Assembly (NCBI GenBank): GCA_037384425.1
Contig: JARROA010000001.1
Coordinates: forward strand, 62,001-126,000
Direction of reading: 5' to 3'
DNA length: 64,000 bases
From: Thiodiazotropha sp037384425
GTDB lineage: Bacteria > Pseudomonadota > Gammaproteobacteria > Chromatiales > Chromatiaceae
Shown here: in pieces, positions 51,238 to 59,752 of the stretch
Layout of the letters: each line of letters opens with the position of its first letter
Position numbering within the stretch: position 1 is the first letter of the stretch
The notes under the pieces: model-generated
Database searches by the model: none
What the model was told of the DNA's origin: nothing
The model's input: only the letters and a program-made list of their open reading frames with translations
Made by a program: the position numbers and the translations under genes

Positions 51238-51382
51238 AGCCGAATTGACGGCTTACAGGCGTGAGCTTCCGGGGGGGAGCGCCCTGTCCACGGTGGGGCG
51301 CCCCCTCTTGCAGGCGGGCAGTTCGGTGTCGGGCTGATTGTCTGACGGGTTACATCATCCCTATAGGTAGTGAGAGAGCAGC

Positions 51383-52798
51383 ATGAACAACCATTTCGAT
51401 TTGATTGCCATTGGCGGCGGTAGCGGCGGTTTGGCGGTAGCTGAGAGGGCCGCCCAATACGGTCGCAGGGTGGCCGTGGTGGAGTCCGGCAAGATGGGCG
51501 GTACCTGCGTCAACAACGGCTGTGTGCCGAAGAAGGTAATGTGGTATGCGTCCCACCTGGCCCATGCGGTGGACGATGCCGCCGCTTTTGGTGTGCCCGC
51601 CAGCCGCGGCGCGACCGACTGGCGCAAGCTGGTCGAGGGCCGTCAACGCTATATCGGCAACATCAACCGCTACTGGGACGGTTATGTGGACGACCTCGAC
51701 ATCACCCGAATTCAGGGGCGCGCCCGTTTCATCGGGTCAGGTGAAATCGAAGTGGACGGACAGATCTACACCGCCGACCATATCGTGCTGGCAACCGGCG
51801 GTCGCCCGATCGTGCCCCGTCTGCCCGGTGCCGAGCTGGGGATCACCTCCGACGGCTTCTTCGCCCTCGAGGAGCAGCCCGGACGGGTGGCGGTGATCGG
51901 AGGCGGCTACATCGGCGTGGAGCTGGCCGGTCTGCTGGCAGGTCTGGGTTCCGAGGTCACCCTGGTGGCGCTGGAGGATCGCCTGCTCGAGGTCTTCGAT
52001 CCCATGATCAGCCAGGTCCTGATGCGGGAGATGAAACGTCAGGGGGTGGAACAGCACCTCTCCTTCCAGGTGGCGGGACTGGCGAAAACCGCTTCGGGCA
52101 TTGCGCTCGACGCGGTAAACGGTGAGCGGCTGGATGGATTCGATAGCGTGATCTGGGCCGTCGGGCGTGCGCCGAATACCTTGGAGCTGAATCTGCAGGC
52201 TGCCGGTGTCGAAACCCGCTCTAACGGTATCGTGCCGACCGATGCGTTTCAGAACACCAATGTGCCCGGCATCTATGCCATTGGAGATATCACCGGTCGT
52301 ACGCCATTGACGCCGGTGGCCATCGCCGCCGGACGCCGGCTTGCGGACCGCCTGTTCAACAACCAGCCTCAAAGCCGGGTCGATTACGAGAATATCCCCA
52401 GTGTGGTCTTCTCTCATCCCCCGGTGGCCACAGTGGGTCTGACCGAGCCGGCAGCGCGTGAGCGCTATGGCAGGATCAGTGTCTACAAGACGGAGTTTAC
52501 GCCGATGCGCTACGCCCTTTCATCGCAGGGAGTGACCACCGCCATGAAGCTGGTGTGCGCCGGTCCCGAAGAGCGGGTGGTGGGCATTCACCTGATCGGA
52601 GACAATGTGGACGAGATGCTGCAGGGGTTTGCGGTGGCGGTGAAGATGGGTGCGACCAAGGCCGATTTCGACAACACCGTCGCCATCCATCCGATCAGCG
52701 CGGAGGAACTGGTGACCCTGAAGGTGCCGGAACCGGAACCGGTGGCGCATCACAGCATCGACAGCGGTGTCGAATGGAAGGAAACGGTCGATGCTTAG
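51383..52798 (+). CDS. gor: Glutathione-disulfide reductase
   Basis: A 471-residue FAD/NADPH disulfide reductase. FAD motif LIAIGGGSGGLAVAERAAQY and redox-active disulfide GGTCVNNGCVPKKVMW are at the N-terminus. The NADPH motif VAVIGGGYIGVELAGLLAGL is near residue 170, and the C-terminal HPISAEELVTL contains the catalytic His/Glu. It supplies GSH to the hybrid peroxiredoxin and the glutaredoxins encoded nearby. AGAGAGCAGC precedes the ATG. Confidence 0.95.
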   Translation: MNNHFDLIAIGGGSGGLAVAERAAQYGRRVAVVESGKMGGTCVNNGCVPKKVMWYASHLAHAVDDAAAFGVPASRGATDWRKLVEGRQRYIGNINRYWDGYVDDLDITRIQGRARFIGSGEIEVDGQIYTADHIVLATGGRPIVPRLPGAELGITSDGFFALEEQPGRVAVIGGGYIGVELAGLLAGLGSEVTLVALEDRLLEVFDPMISQVLMREMKRQGVEQHLSFQVAGLAKTASGIALDAVNGERLDGFDSVIWAVGRAPNTLELNLQAAGVETRSNGIVPTDAFQNTNVPGIYAIGDITGRTPLTPVAIAAGRRLADRLFNNQPQSRVDYENIPSVVFSHPPVATVGLTEPAARERYGRISVYKTEFTPMRYALSSQGVTTAMKLVCAGPEERVVGIHLIGDNVDEMLQGFAVAVKMGATKADFDNTVAIHPISAEELVTLKVPEPEPVAHHSIDSGVEWKETVDA

Positions 52799-52912
52799 CT
52801 TCTAAATGGCTTTGGGGTGTGTTCAGGATTGCGCGGAGGGGGATCGGAACCTGTGATCCGGATCCGGCTCAACGCTTCGCACGCGCCAGGGAAGGCGCCG
52901 ATGCAAGTGCTC

Positions 52913-53179
52913 TCAGAGTAAGCCCTCTTCTTCCAGAACACTCTTGAGCTGGTTGGGATTGAAGCCGACGAACTGTCGATCACCGATGATGATCATCGGT
53001 ACACTCTGACCGCCGAGTTCGAAGAAACGCTTCTGCATCTTGCCTGGCTTGGCGACGTTGAAGTCCAGGAATGGAACCCGATTGCGCTTCAGCCAGCGCT
53101 TGAGATGCTGGCAGTGTGGACAACGAAGGGTGGTATAGATAACCACTCTGGCCGTTTTTTGTACTAATTGTTGTTGCAT
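52913..53179 (-). CDS. Small glutaredoxin-family protein (CPHC active site)
   Basis: An 88-residue thioredoxin-fold protein. The active site CPHC lies in VVIYTTLRCPHCQHLKRWL. The cis-Pro loop QSVPMIIIGDRQFVGFNP follows near residue 60, a pattern seen in the YruB/NrdH-like glutaredoxin group. It is convergent with gor. The electron partner is unknown; GSH or a thioredoxin reductase are both possible. Confidence 0.88.
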   Translation of the reverse strand: MQQQLVQKTARVVIYTTLRCPHCQHLKRWLKRNRVPFLDFNVAKPGKMQKRFFELGGQSVPMIIIGDRQFVGFNPNQLKSVLEEEGLL

Positions 53180-53485
53180 CTTGATTGGGACGACTGACTA
53201 CGCCATAGCCGTACGAAACGCTAAGGTTGGATTTCTCCCTTTCGATATACGGGGCCTCATCCCTGCCACTGGATTCGTTTACGGCACGAGCCTAACCGAT
53301 CCTTCGGTGGACAGGGCTAAAAAGAACGAATCACCAATGATGATTCAATCTTAGTGGCGTTTTCTGCAGATTGCCAGAAACATGACGCAGAAGCACCGTA
53401 GAAGGGAACCCGTTTCCCTATACAGCGGTGCCTTGAATCAGTCACGGAGGTGAATGACAAAGGGGGCGAGGCAGCGCGCTGAGTG
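53180..53485. other. Intergenic region between purC and the small glutaredoxin gene
   Basis: About 305 bases with no supported gene. It lies between the end of purC and the start of the glutaredoxin gene, both on the minus strand, so it should hold the glutaredoxin gene's 5' region. No clear repeat or RNA element was seen. Confidence 0.4.
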
Positions 53486-54370
53486 TCAGCGTCCGGTCAG
53501 GCGTTTTTCGGCCTCAAGGTACTTTTCCGCCGTCTTGTCGATGATCGATTGCGGTAGTTTGGGACCGGGAGGGGTCTTGTCCCAATCGAGGGTCTCCAGG
53601 TAGTCGCGTACGAACTGTTTGTCGAAGCTGGGGGGGCTGATGCCGGGGCGGTACTGATCGGCGGGCCAGAAGCGGGAGGAGTCTGGGGTCAGGACCTCGT
53701 CGATGAGGTGCAGCGTTCCGGCCTCGTCGAGACCGAACTCGAATTTGGTGTCGGCGATGATGATGCCCCGCTCGCGGGCATAGTCGGCCGCCTCCCGGTA
53801 GATCTGCAGACTGAAGTCCCGGACCTGTTCCGCAATCGCCTCTCCCAGCAGCTCCACCGTCCTGGCGTAATCGATATTCTCGTCGTGGGCGCCCAGTTCG
53901 GCCTTGGTGGAGGGGGTGAAGATCGCCTGCGGAAGCCGGTCCGCCTGTTGCAGTCCGGCCGGCAGTTCGATGCCGCAGACTTGGCCGCTCTGCTGATAGT
54001 CCTTCCAGCCGGAGCCGATCAGGTAACCGCGCACGATCGACTCCACCGGCAGGGGCTTGAGCTTGCGCACCACCATGGTACGGTCACCCAGAGCGGCACG
54101 CTGGGCCGGATCGGTGATGATCGTCTCCAGCGGGATATCTGCGAGATGGTTGGGCAGCAGATGGCGGGTCCGCTCGAACCAGAATTTGGCCACCCGGGTC
54201 AAGACCTCGCCCTTGCCGGGGATCGGCTGAGGCATGATCACATCGAAAGCGGAGAGACGGTCGGTGGTGACGATCAGCAGATGCTGTGCATCCACTTCAT
54301 AGATGTCGCGCACCTTGCCGCGGTTGACCAGTTTCAGATCCAGTTTCGATTCAAAGAGGGGTTCGCTCAT
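53486..54370 (-). CDS. purC: Phosphoribosylaminoimidazole-succinocarboxamide synthase
   Basis: SAICAR synthetase of purine biosynthesis, which joins CAIR and aspartate with ATP. The 294-residue length corresponds to the longer form shared with eukaryotes and many proteobacteria. Blocks: NRGKVRDIYEVD at the N-terminus, TTDRLSAFDVIMPQPIPGKG, VESIVRGYLIGSGWKDY, and IADTKFEFG with EVLTPDSSRFWPAD. It appears to be a single-gene unit. Confidence 0.97.
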   Translation of the reverse strand: MSEPLFESKLDLKLVNRGKVRDIYEVDAQHLLIVTTDRLSAFDVIMPQPIPGKGEVLTRVAKFWFERTRHLLPNHLADIPLETIITDPAQRAALGDRTMVVRKLKPLPVESIVRGYLIGSGWKDYQQSGQVCGIELPAGLQQADRLPQAIFTPSTKAELGAHDENIDYARTVELLGEAIAEQVRDFSLQIYREAADYARERGIIIADTKFEFGLDEAGTLHLIDEVLTPDSSRFWPADQYRPGISPPSFDKQFVRDYLETLDWDKTPPGPKLPQSIIDKTAEKYLEAEKRLTGR

Positions 54371-54551
54371 TGTGCTCGACCGTCAGTTTGCAAAGCCGGC
54401 AGTATAACCCACGCGCTGTAGGATCCGCTTCTGTTTCAGCCGTAATGCCCCGGTAACTGAAGACGACAGGTTCGGTTGCCGGGGCAATCGTGGCGACCTC
54501 CCGTCCGAAACCACGATCTGCTACTGTACGGGAAGTGGATGAGGAGGCTCG

Positions 54552-54986
54552 ATGAACGATTCACTGGATTACATGCAGGCCTTTCGCGGCAGTTTCACCT
54601 CGGCCCTGCGCTGGCACCATCTGGATGCCTTGTGGCAGGTACTGCGTGATGATGCCGATGGAGGCTGGTACCTCTACGCCATCGGTGAGGCACCGCCCCG
54701 GCAGCCCAGCGACCGGCAGCAGGTGTTGACCTTCATCGACGAGATCGACAAGTTGCTGAGAGCCGAACACGACGAGGACTACTGCGGCATCGTCTACGCC
54801 GACGACCTGCAACGGCCCGCCTTCGTCAAGATCTACGATCCGCACAACCTGGGCGTCTCCTGCGGCTACAGCGACAACCCCCCCTTGCCGGGCTGGGTCA
54901 TGAGCAAGCTCCAACCGGTGGATCTGCCGGCAACGGTGGTGCCGAAGAATCGCAAACGCTGGTGGCAGGGACTGTTCGGTGGCTGA
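54552..54986 (+). CDS. Conserved-looking protein of unknown function (144 aa)
   Basis: A soluble 144-residue protein with GAGGAGG before the ATG. The composition is rich in Asp, Trp and Tyr (MQAFRGSFTSALRWHHLDAL, DADGGWYLYAIGEAPP, EDYCGIVYADDLQRPAFVKI, YDPHNLGVSCGYSDN). It ends in a basic-aromatic tail (KNRKRWWQGLFGG). It looks like a folded mixed alpha/beta protein, but I recognise no family and the neighbours give no hint. Confidence 0.7.
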   Translation: MNDSLDYMQAFRGSFTSALRWHHLDALWQVLRDDADGGWYLYAIGEAPPRQPSDRQQVLTFIDEIDKLLRAEHDEDYCGIVYADDLQRPAFVKIYDPHNLGVSCGYSDNPPLPGWVMSKLQPVDLPATVVPKNRKRWWQGLFGG

Positions 54987-55106
54987 CAGACCCCGGGCAA
55001 TCAGCATTGGCCTGCCGCCAAATACCTTGTGGATCGCCAGGAAATCGAATGTGGAATCGTGCTAGACTCAAAAACCAAGCTATTAAGTAGGAAATAGGGT
55101 AAGGGC

Positions 55107-55526
55107 ATGAGCGAGACACAGACACCAGACAACGACCGCTCCCTGTCGGATCGGCTGGCTATCACCCGAGGCACCATGAATCTGTTCGAGAGCTGGGGCC
55201 TGCGCACCGAGGAGATGATGGCGCTGCTCAATCTGGAGGGCAAGGCCCGCCACTTCGCACAATATCGCTACAACAAGCCCTTCCCAGACGAGCCGGGGCT
55301 GATGCGGCGTATTGAATACCTGGTACGCATCGACGAGGCCCTGCGCACCACCTATCCGACCAACCCGACCATGGGCAAGCGCTGGTTACGCCAACGCAGC
55401 CACAAATTCAACCGTCACAGTCCGTTGGCGATGATGATCGGTGAGGGTGAGCGCGGGCTGGTCTATGTCCTCTCCCGACTCGACTGCACCTTCGCTTGGG
55501 AGCAGAGCGGCTCTACACCCTGCTGA
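55107..55526 (+). CDS. Xre/MbcA/ParS-type antitoxin-like protein without a toxin partner
   Basis: A 139-residue protein. The N-terminal part is helical and HTH-like (TRGTMNLFESWGLRTEEMMA, RIEYLVRIDEALRTTY). The C-terminal HSPLAMMIGEGERGLVYVLS resembles the DUF2384 toxin-binding domain of MbcA/ParS antitoxins. No RES-domain toxin gene lies on either side (144-aa unknown upstream, metallo-hydrolase downstream). It may be an orphan regulator. AGGGTAAGGGC precedes the ATG. Confidence 0.7.
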   Translation: MSETQTPDNDRSLSDRLAITRGTMNLFESWGLRTEEMMALLNLEGKARHFAQYRYNKPFPDEPGLMRRIEYLVRIDEALRTTYPTNPTMGKRWLRQRSHKFNRHSPLAMMIGEGERGLVYVLSRLDCTFAWEQSGSTPC

Positions 55527-55549
55527 TCCATTGGCGATAAACGGCTGCG

Positions 55550-56515
55550 CTAGGCGTCGGCCTGTTCCCGCTTCTGCAGCCATACCTCCAGACCCTGGGC
55601 GTCCAGCTCCAGGTCCATGACCATTAAATGCTCGATCTCCCGCGGGGAGAGGGAACAACCGTGCTGATCCAGACTCGCCAACAGCCAGTGCAGCAGGGCG
55701 GTGCGGATCTGTTCGATACGCTCGCGACCCGGTGTGGCGTCGGCGGTCAGGGCAATGGTGGTGAACTGGTCGAGTGAGCGGCGGAGCATGTCGACCAGGC
55801 GGAACGGCTCCCATACCGCGCAATAGTGGGTCAGGTAGACCACCTCCGGTGACAGTGCCATCAGGCGGTCGAGGGTTTCGTGCCAAGCTACGGGATCGAA
55901 CTGGATCGGCGTCGATGTGGCGAGCAGAAAGGGGCCTTTGTCCGTGTCGAACTCGCGATAGGAGAGCCCGAAGGTGTCGCCGGTGAAAAGCCCCCGGCTC
56001 TGTTCGTCGAAGATGCAGATATGGTGACGGGCATGGCCCGGTGTATCGAGACACAGCAGTTCCCGCGATCCCAGCTTCAGGCGGAAACCGTCCGCGGCTT
56101 CGATGGTGCGCTCCTCCTCGACCGGGATCAGTTCGCCGAAACTCGATTTGAAATCCTCCTCGCCATAGACCGCCATGGCACCCGCTGTGAGTTTCGATGG
56201 ATCGATCATGTGGCGTGCGCCGTAGGGGTGGATCACCATGCGGGCCTGGGGCAGCTGCTGCATCAACGCTCCCGCACCACCGGCGTGATCCAGGTGCACA
56301 TGGGTCGGGATGACGTACTTCACCTGTTCAGGAGCGATCCCCTTGTCTTCGAGTACCGACATCAGCACCGGTACCGTATGGCTGGTGCCGGTATCGATGA
56401 ACGCAGCCTCGCCGTCGGATTCGATCAGATAGCACGACGCCAGTCCGGGGCGCTGGTACTCGGTGTCGATGCAGGTGATCTGGTCGGGAAGCTCCTGGAA
56501 ACGGGGTTGCGGCAT
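55550..56515 (-). CDS. Metallo-beta-lactamase fold hydrolase
   Basis: A 321-residue MBL-fold protein. The metal motif HxHxDH is THVHLDHAGG near residue 73. Further ligands are in DTPGHARHHICI and LFTGDTFGLSYREF, with a late His in VVYLTHYCAVWEPF. The C-terminal ~80 residues are helical. The fold is shared by glyoxalase II, persulfide dioxygenase and others. Sequence alone does not decide the substrate, and it is longer than a typical persulfide dioxygenase (~240-250). Confidence 0.88.
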   Translation of the reverse strand: MPQPRFQELPDQITCIDTEYQRPGLASCYLIESDGEAAFIDTGTSHTVPVLMSVLEDKGIAPEQVKYVIPTHVHLDHAGGAGALMQQLPQARMVIHPYGARHMIDPSKLTAGAMAVYGEEDFKSSFGELIPVEEERTIEAADGFRLKLGSRELLCLDTPGHARHHICIFDEQSRGLFTGDTFGLSYREFDTDKGPFLLATSTPIQFDPVAWHETLDRLMALSPEVVYLTHYCAVWEPFRLVDMLRRSLDQFTTIALTADATPGRERIEQIRTALLHWLLASLDQHGCSLSPREIEHLMVMDLELDAQGLEVWLQKREQADA

Positions 56516-56573
56516 AGTGCAGTGGTTCCTGTCGGGTTTGCTTTCAGGTCTGTCGGAATCGTACTAACAGGCT

Positions 56574-57194
56574 CTAGTTGGATTCGGAATCGGGGCCGAT
56601 ACTGTTCTCGTCCGCGATTTTCCCCTCCTTGCCCTGCAGCAGATTGCGGATATTGGAGCGGTGGCGCCAGAACAGGACCAGGCTTACCAGGATCTGCATG
56701 ACGACCAGTTCGGGGGCGGGCCAGATCAGCCAGACGATGAGCGGGGCCAGCGCCATGGAGACCAGGGCCGAGAGGGAGGAGATGTTGACCACCTTGGCCA
56801 TGAAGAGCCAGATCAGTCCCACGCCGGCACCTATGCCCAGATGGAGTCCGAACTGGACGCCGAGCGCGGTGGCGACCCCTTTGCCGCCCTTGAAACCGAA
56901 AAAGACCGGATAGAGGTGGCCGAGGAAGGCGGCCAGTCCGGTCAGCGCCAATACCATTGGTGTGGCATCGAACAGATGTGCGATCAGCATCGGGACAAAG
57001 CCCTTCAGCGAATCCCCCAGCAGGGTGATGGCTGCCGCTTTCTTGCCGCCGAGTCGCAACACGTTGGTGGCTCCCGGATTGTTGGAGCCCTGGGTGCGCG
57101 GGTCGGGCAGGCCCATGAGTCGGCAGACGATAATCGCGCTGGAGATGGAGCCCAACAGGTAGGCGACGATGACAAGGAGTGATTCGACTAGCAT
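56574..57194 (-). CDS. plsY: Glycerol-3-phosphate acyltransferase PlsY
   Basis: A 206-residue membrane acyltransferase that uses acyl-phosphate to make lysophosphatidate. The conserved loops are present: GSISSAIIVCRLMGLPDPR, GSNNPGATNVLRLGGKK and FFGFKGGKGVATALGV. About five hydrophobic segments are visible. The start at 57194 (MLVESLLVIVAYLLGS) was chosen; no strong Shine-Dalgarno is seen. It is divergent from folB, the neighbour order often seen in gammaproteobacteria. Confidence 0.97.
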   Translation of the reverse strand: MLVESLLVIVAYLLGSISSAIIVCRLMGLPDPRTQGSNNPGATNVLRLGGKKAAAITLLGDSLKGFVPMLIAHLFDATPMVLALTGLAAFLGHLYPVFFGFKGGKGVATALGVQFGLHLGIGAGVGLIWLFMAKVVNISSLSALVSMALAPLIVWLIWPAPELVVMQILVSLVLFWRHRSNIRNLLQGKEGKIADENSIGPDSESN

Positions 57195-57324
57195 CGGGCA
57201 ATTGGAACTGGTTGCCGTGGCCAGGTCAAGCCGTTGCAAGTCACACGGACGACCGGGGGATTTGTATTTCCGTGCCGCTCCTCTACTATGGGCCAGGATT
57301 CCAACATCAACATCAGAACCAACC

Positions 57325-57681
57325 ATGGACATTGTTTTCATCCGCGATTTGCGTATCGACACGGTAATCGGCATTTACGACTGGGAGCGGGAGATCCGCC
57401 AGACGGTGGTCTTCGATCTGGAGATGGGGGCGGACATCCGCCGCGCCGCCGCCACCGATGCGATCGATGAGGCGCTCGATTACAAGGCGGTGAGCAAGCG
57501 CCTGGTAGAATTCGTGCGCGCCAGTGAATTCCAGCTGGTCGAAACTCTGGCGGAGCGCTGTGCCGCCATTGTGTTGCAGGAGTTCAAGGTGCCCTGGGTA
57601 CGCCTGACCCTGAACAAGGTGGGAGCAGTGAGCGCGGCGCGTGACGTTGGCGTGATGATTGAGCGGGGCAGTCGTGATTGA
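57325..57681 (+). CDS. folB: Dihydroneopterin aldolase
   Basis: A 118-residue folate-pathway enzyme that cleaves dihydroneopterin. Blocks MDIVFIRDLRIDTVIGIYDW and LDYKAVSKRLVEFV with FQLVETLAERCA are canonical, and the C-terminal VRLTLNKVGAVSAARDVGV is present. The start at 57325 matches the family. Its end overlaps the next folK start by 8 nt, giving a folB-folK pair for two consecutive steps. Confidence 0.96.
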   Translation: MDIVFIRDLRIDTVIGIYDWEREIRQTVVFDLEMGADIRRAAATDAIDEALDYKAVSKRLVEFVRASEFQLVETLAERCAAIVLQEFKVPWVRLTLNKVGAVSAARDVGVMIERGSRD

Positions 57682-58234
57682 GAAGAGAGTGGTCAGAGCC
57701 TGGCTGAGTCTGGGCAGTAATGTGGATCCCCGGCGGCAGATAGGCGATGCCCTTTCGGCCTTGCGACAACGATTCGGGGAGTTGGTGATCTCTCCCATCT
57801 ACGAAAGCCAGGCGGTGGGTTTCAATGGTGACAATTTCCATAACCTGGTGGTGGGGATCGAGACCGAATTGCAGGCCTCCGAGCTGGTTCGGGTGCTGAG
57901 ACAGATCGAGACGGCTCAGGGTCGGGTCAGAGGGCGGGAGAAGTTCGCTCCCCGTCCCCTCGATATCGACCTGCTGACTTACGGGGACTGTATAATCGAT
58001 GAGGACGGGGTACAGGTACCGCGAGAGGAAATCCTGCGCTACGCTTTCGTGCTGCTGCCGTTGTCCGAAGTGGCCCCGAACGAGCGGCATCCCATCGACG
58101 GCCGGACCTATCGTCAGCTTTGGGCAGGATTCGATGCGACGGGGCAGTCGCTGTGGCGCGTGCAGGAAGCCTCGGGCGCTCGTGCTCCCGATGTGCCGAG
58201 CGTGGAATCGGAGCTCTCCAGGGCCGGCGAATGA
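57674..58234 (+). CDS. folK: 6-hydroxymethyl-7,8-dihydropterin pyrophosphokinase (orthodox copy)
   Basis: A 186-residue HPPK acting after FolB. WLSLGSNVDPRRQIGDAL is the N-terminal signature, GDNFHNLVVGIETEL is the second block, and FAPRPLDIDLLTYGD is a normal R-x-x-D-x-D motif. I read a GTG start at 57674 overlapping folB; a GTG at 57689 is an alternative. This is the standard housekeeping copy, unlike the altered paralogue at 6.9-7.5 kb. Confidence 0.95.
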   Translation: MIEKRVVRAWLSLGSNVDPRRQIGDALSALRQRFGELVISPIYESQAVGFNGDNFHNLVVGIETELQASELVRVLRQIETAQGRVRGREKFAPRPLDIDLLTYGDCIIDEDGVQVPREEILRYAFVLLPLSEVAPNERHPIDGRTYRQLWAGFDATGQSLWRVQEASGARAPDVPSVESELSRAGE

Positions 58235-58489
58235 GGTGTCGATTCATACATCAGCCGGGTGACTGGGATTTGCCTTCCCGGGTTTGAATGCCGGGTCAGC
58301 GATAACCGGCAAGGCAAAAAAGAGGAAACCATAAGCTGTATGCAGGTTTGTTCCGATATTAAAGTAGGCATTTTCTGACACGCTCAGTGGGACCGAGCTT
58401 GATTCGGTCGCCGCTCTTTTGAAACAATTCGCCCTTCCCGAACCGATCCGATATAAACGTCGACCCACAGACTCCCCGAGGTACCCTAC

Positions 58490-59731
58490 ATGCCCCTGAT
58501 CAGAGCATTTCCCGGACTGCGTCCGGCGCCCGGACGCGCCGCCGATGTGGCAGCCCCGCCCTACGATGTCATGAACGCAGCCGAAGCTCGGGAGATGGTG
58601 GTCGGCCGCCCCTGGAGTTTCCTGCACATCTCCAGGCCCGAGGTCGACCTGCCGGAAGGGGTCGACCCTTATGCCCCGGAGGTCTATGCCAAGGCCGCGG
58701 AAAATCTGGAAAAAATGATATGCGAGGGGGTGCTGGTGAGGGACCGCAAGCCCTGCTACTACGTCTACCGGCTGACCATGGGTGAGCATCGGCAGACCGG
58801 CCTGGTGGCCGCCGCTTCGGTGGAGGCCTACGACAACGACCGTATCAAGAAGCATGAATTCACCCGTCCCGCCAAAGAAGACGACCGGGTGCGCCAGATC
58901 GACGCCCTGAACGCGCAGACCGGGCCGGTGTTCCTGGTCTATCCGAGTGCGCCGGGTGTGGACCAGCAACTGGTGCGCATCGCCCAGGCCGAACCCGATA
59001 TGGACGTCACCGCCGCCGATGGGGTGCGTCACGAGATCTGGGTGGTCGATGACCAGGACATCGTGGAACAGCTGACGGCCGACTTCGATGCCATGTCGGC
59101 CCTCTACGTGGCCGATGGACACCACCGCTCAGCCGCCGGCTCCCGGGTGGGGGCGGCACGCAAGGCGGCCAACCCCGACCACACGGGGGAGGAGTCTTAC
59201 AATTATTTCCTGAGCGTGATCTTCCCTCACAACCAGATGCAGATCCTCGACTACAACCGGGTCATCAAGGATCTCAACGGCCTCGACAAGGCGGCCTTAC
59301 TGGCCCGTGTCGGCGAGGCCTTCCAGGTCGAGGCCAGCGGGCAGCCCGTGAAACCGGCCCAAGCGGCCGAGTTCGGCATGTATCTCGATCACCAGTGGTA
59401 CCGCCTGCGTCTCGATCCCGAGCGTATCCCGGCCGATGACCCGGTGGCGCGGCTCGATGTCAGCCTGCTGGCCGAGAATCTGATCGAACCGATCCTGGGC
59501 ATCTCCGATCCCCGCCGCGACCCCCGTATCGACTTCGTCGGCGGTATCCGTGGCCTGGAAGGGTTGCAGAAGCGGGTCGATTCCGGAGAGATGGCGATCG
59601 CCTTCTCACTCTTTCCCACGCGCATGGAGGATCTGATGGCGGTGGCCGACGCGGGCGAGGTGATGCCGCCCAAGTCGACCTGGTTCGAACCCAAACTGGC
59701 GGACGGACTGGTCAGCCACGTGCTGGACTGA
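58490..59731 (+). CDS. DUF1015-family protein
   Basis: A 413-residue soluble protein. The N-terminus IRAFPGLRPAPG and AAPPYDVMNAAEAREM, the block IKKHEFTRPAKEDDR near residue 125, YVADGHHRSAAGSRVG near residue 205, and the C-terminal MPPKSTWFEPKLADGLVSHV are DUF1015 hallmarks. The HxxT/HHR residues resemble a phosphoryl-transfer or nucleotide-binding site, and family members are often found beside phosphoglycerate dehydrogenase. Here it sits 21 nt before relA on the same strand. The biochemical function is not established. Confidence 0.9.
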   Translation: MPLIRAFPGLRPAPGRAADVAAPPYDVMNAAEAREMVVGRPWSFLHISRPEVDLPEGVDPYAPEVYAKAAENLEKMICEGVLVRDRKPCYYVYRLTMGEHRQTGLVAAASVEAYDNDRIKKHEFTRPAKEDDRVRQIDALNAQTGPVFLVYPSAPGVDQQLVRIAQAEPDMDVTAADGVRHEIWVVDDQDIVEQLTADFDAMSALYVADGHHRSAAGSRVGAARKAANPDHTGEESYNYFLSVIFPHNQMQILDYNRVIKDLNGLDKAALLARVGEAFQVEASGQPVKPAQAAEFGMYLDHQWYRLRLDPERIPADDPVARLDVSLLAENLIEPILGISDPRRDPRIDFVGGIRGLEGLQKRVDSGEMAIAFSLFPTRMEDLMAVADAGEVMPPKSTWFEPKLADGLVSHVLD

Positions 59732-59752
59732 GCCCGCTCCGAACGGTCGACT

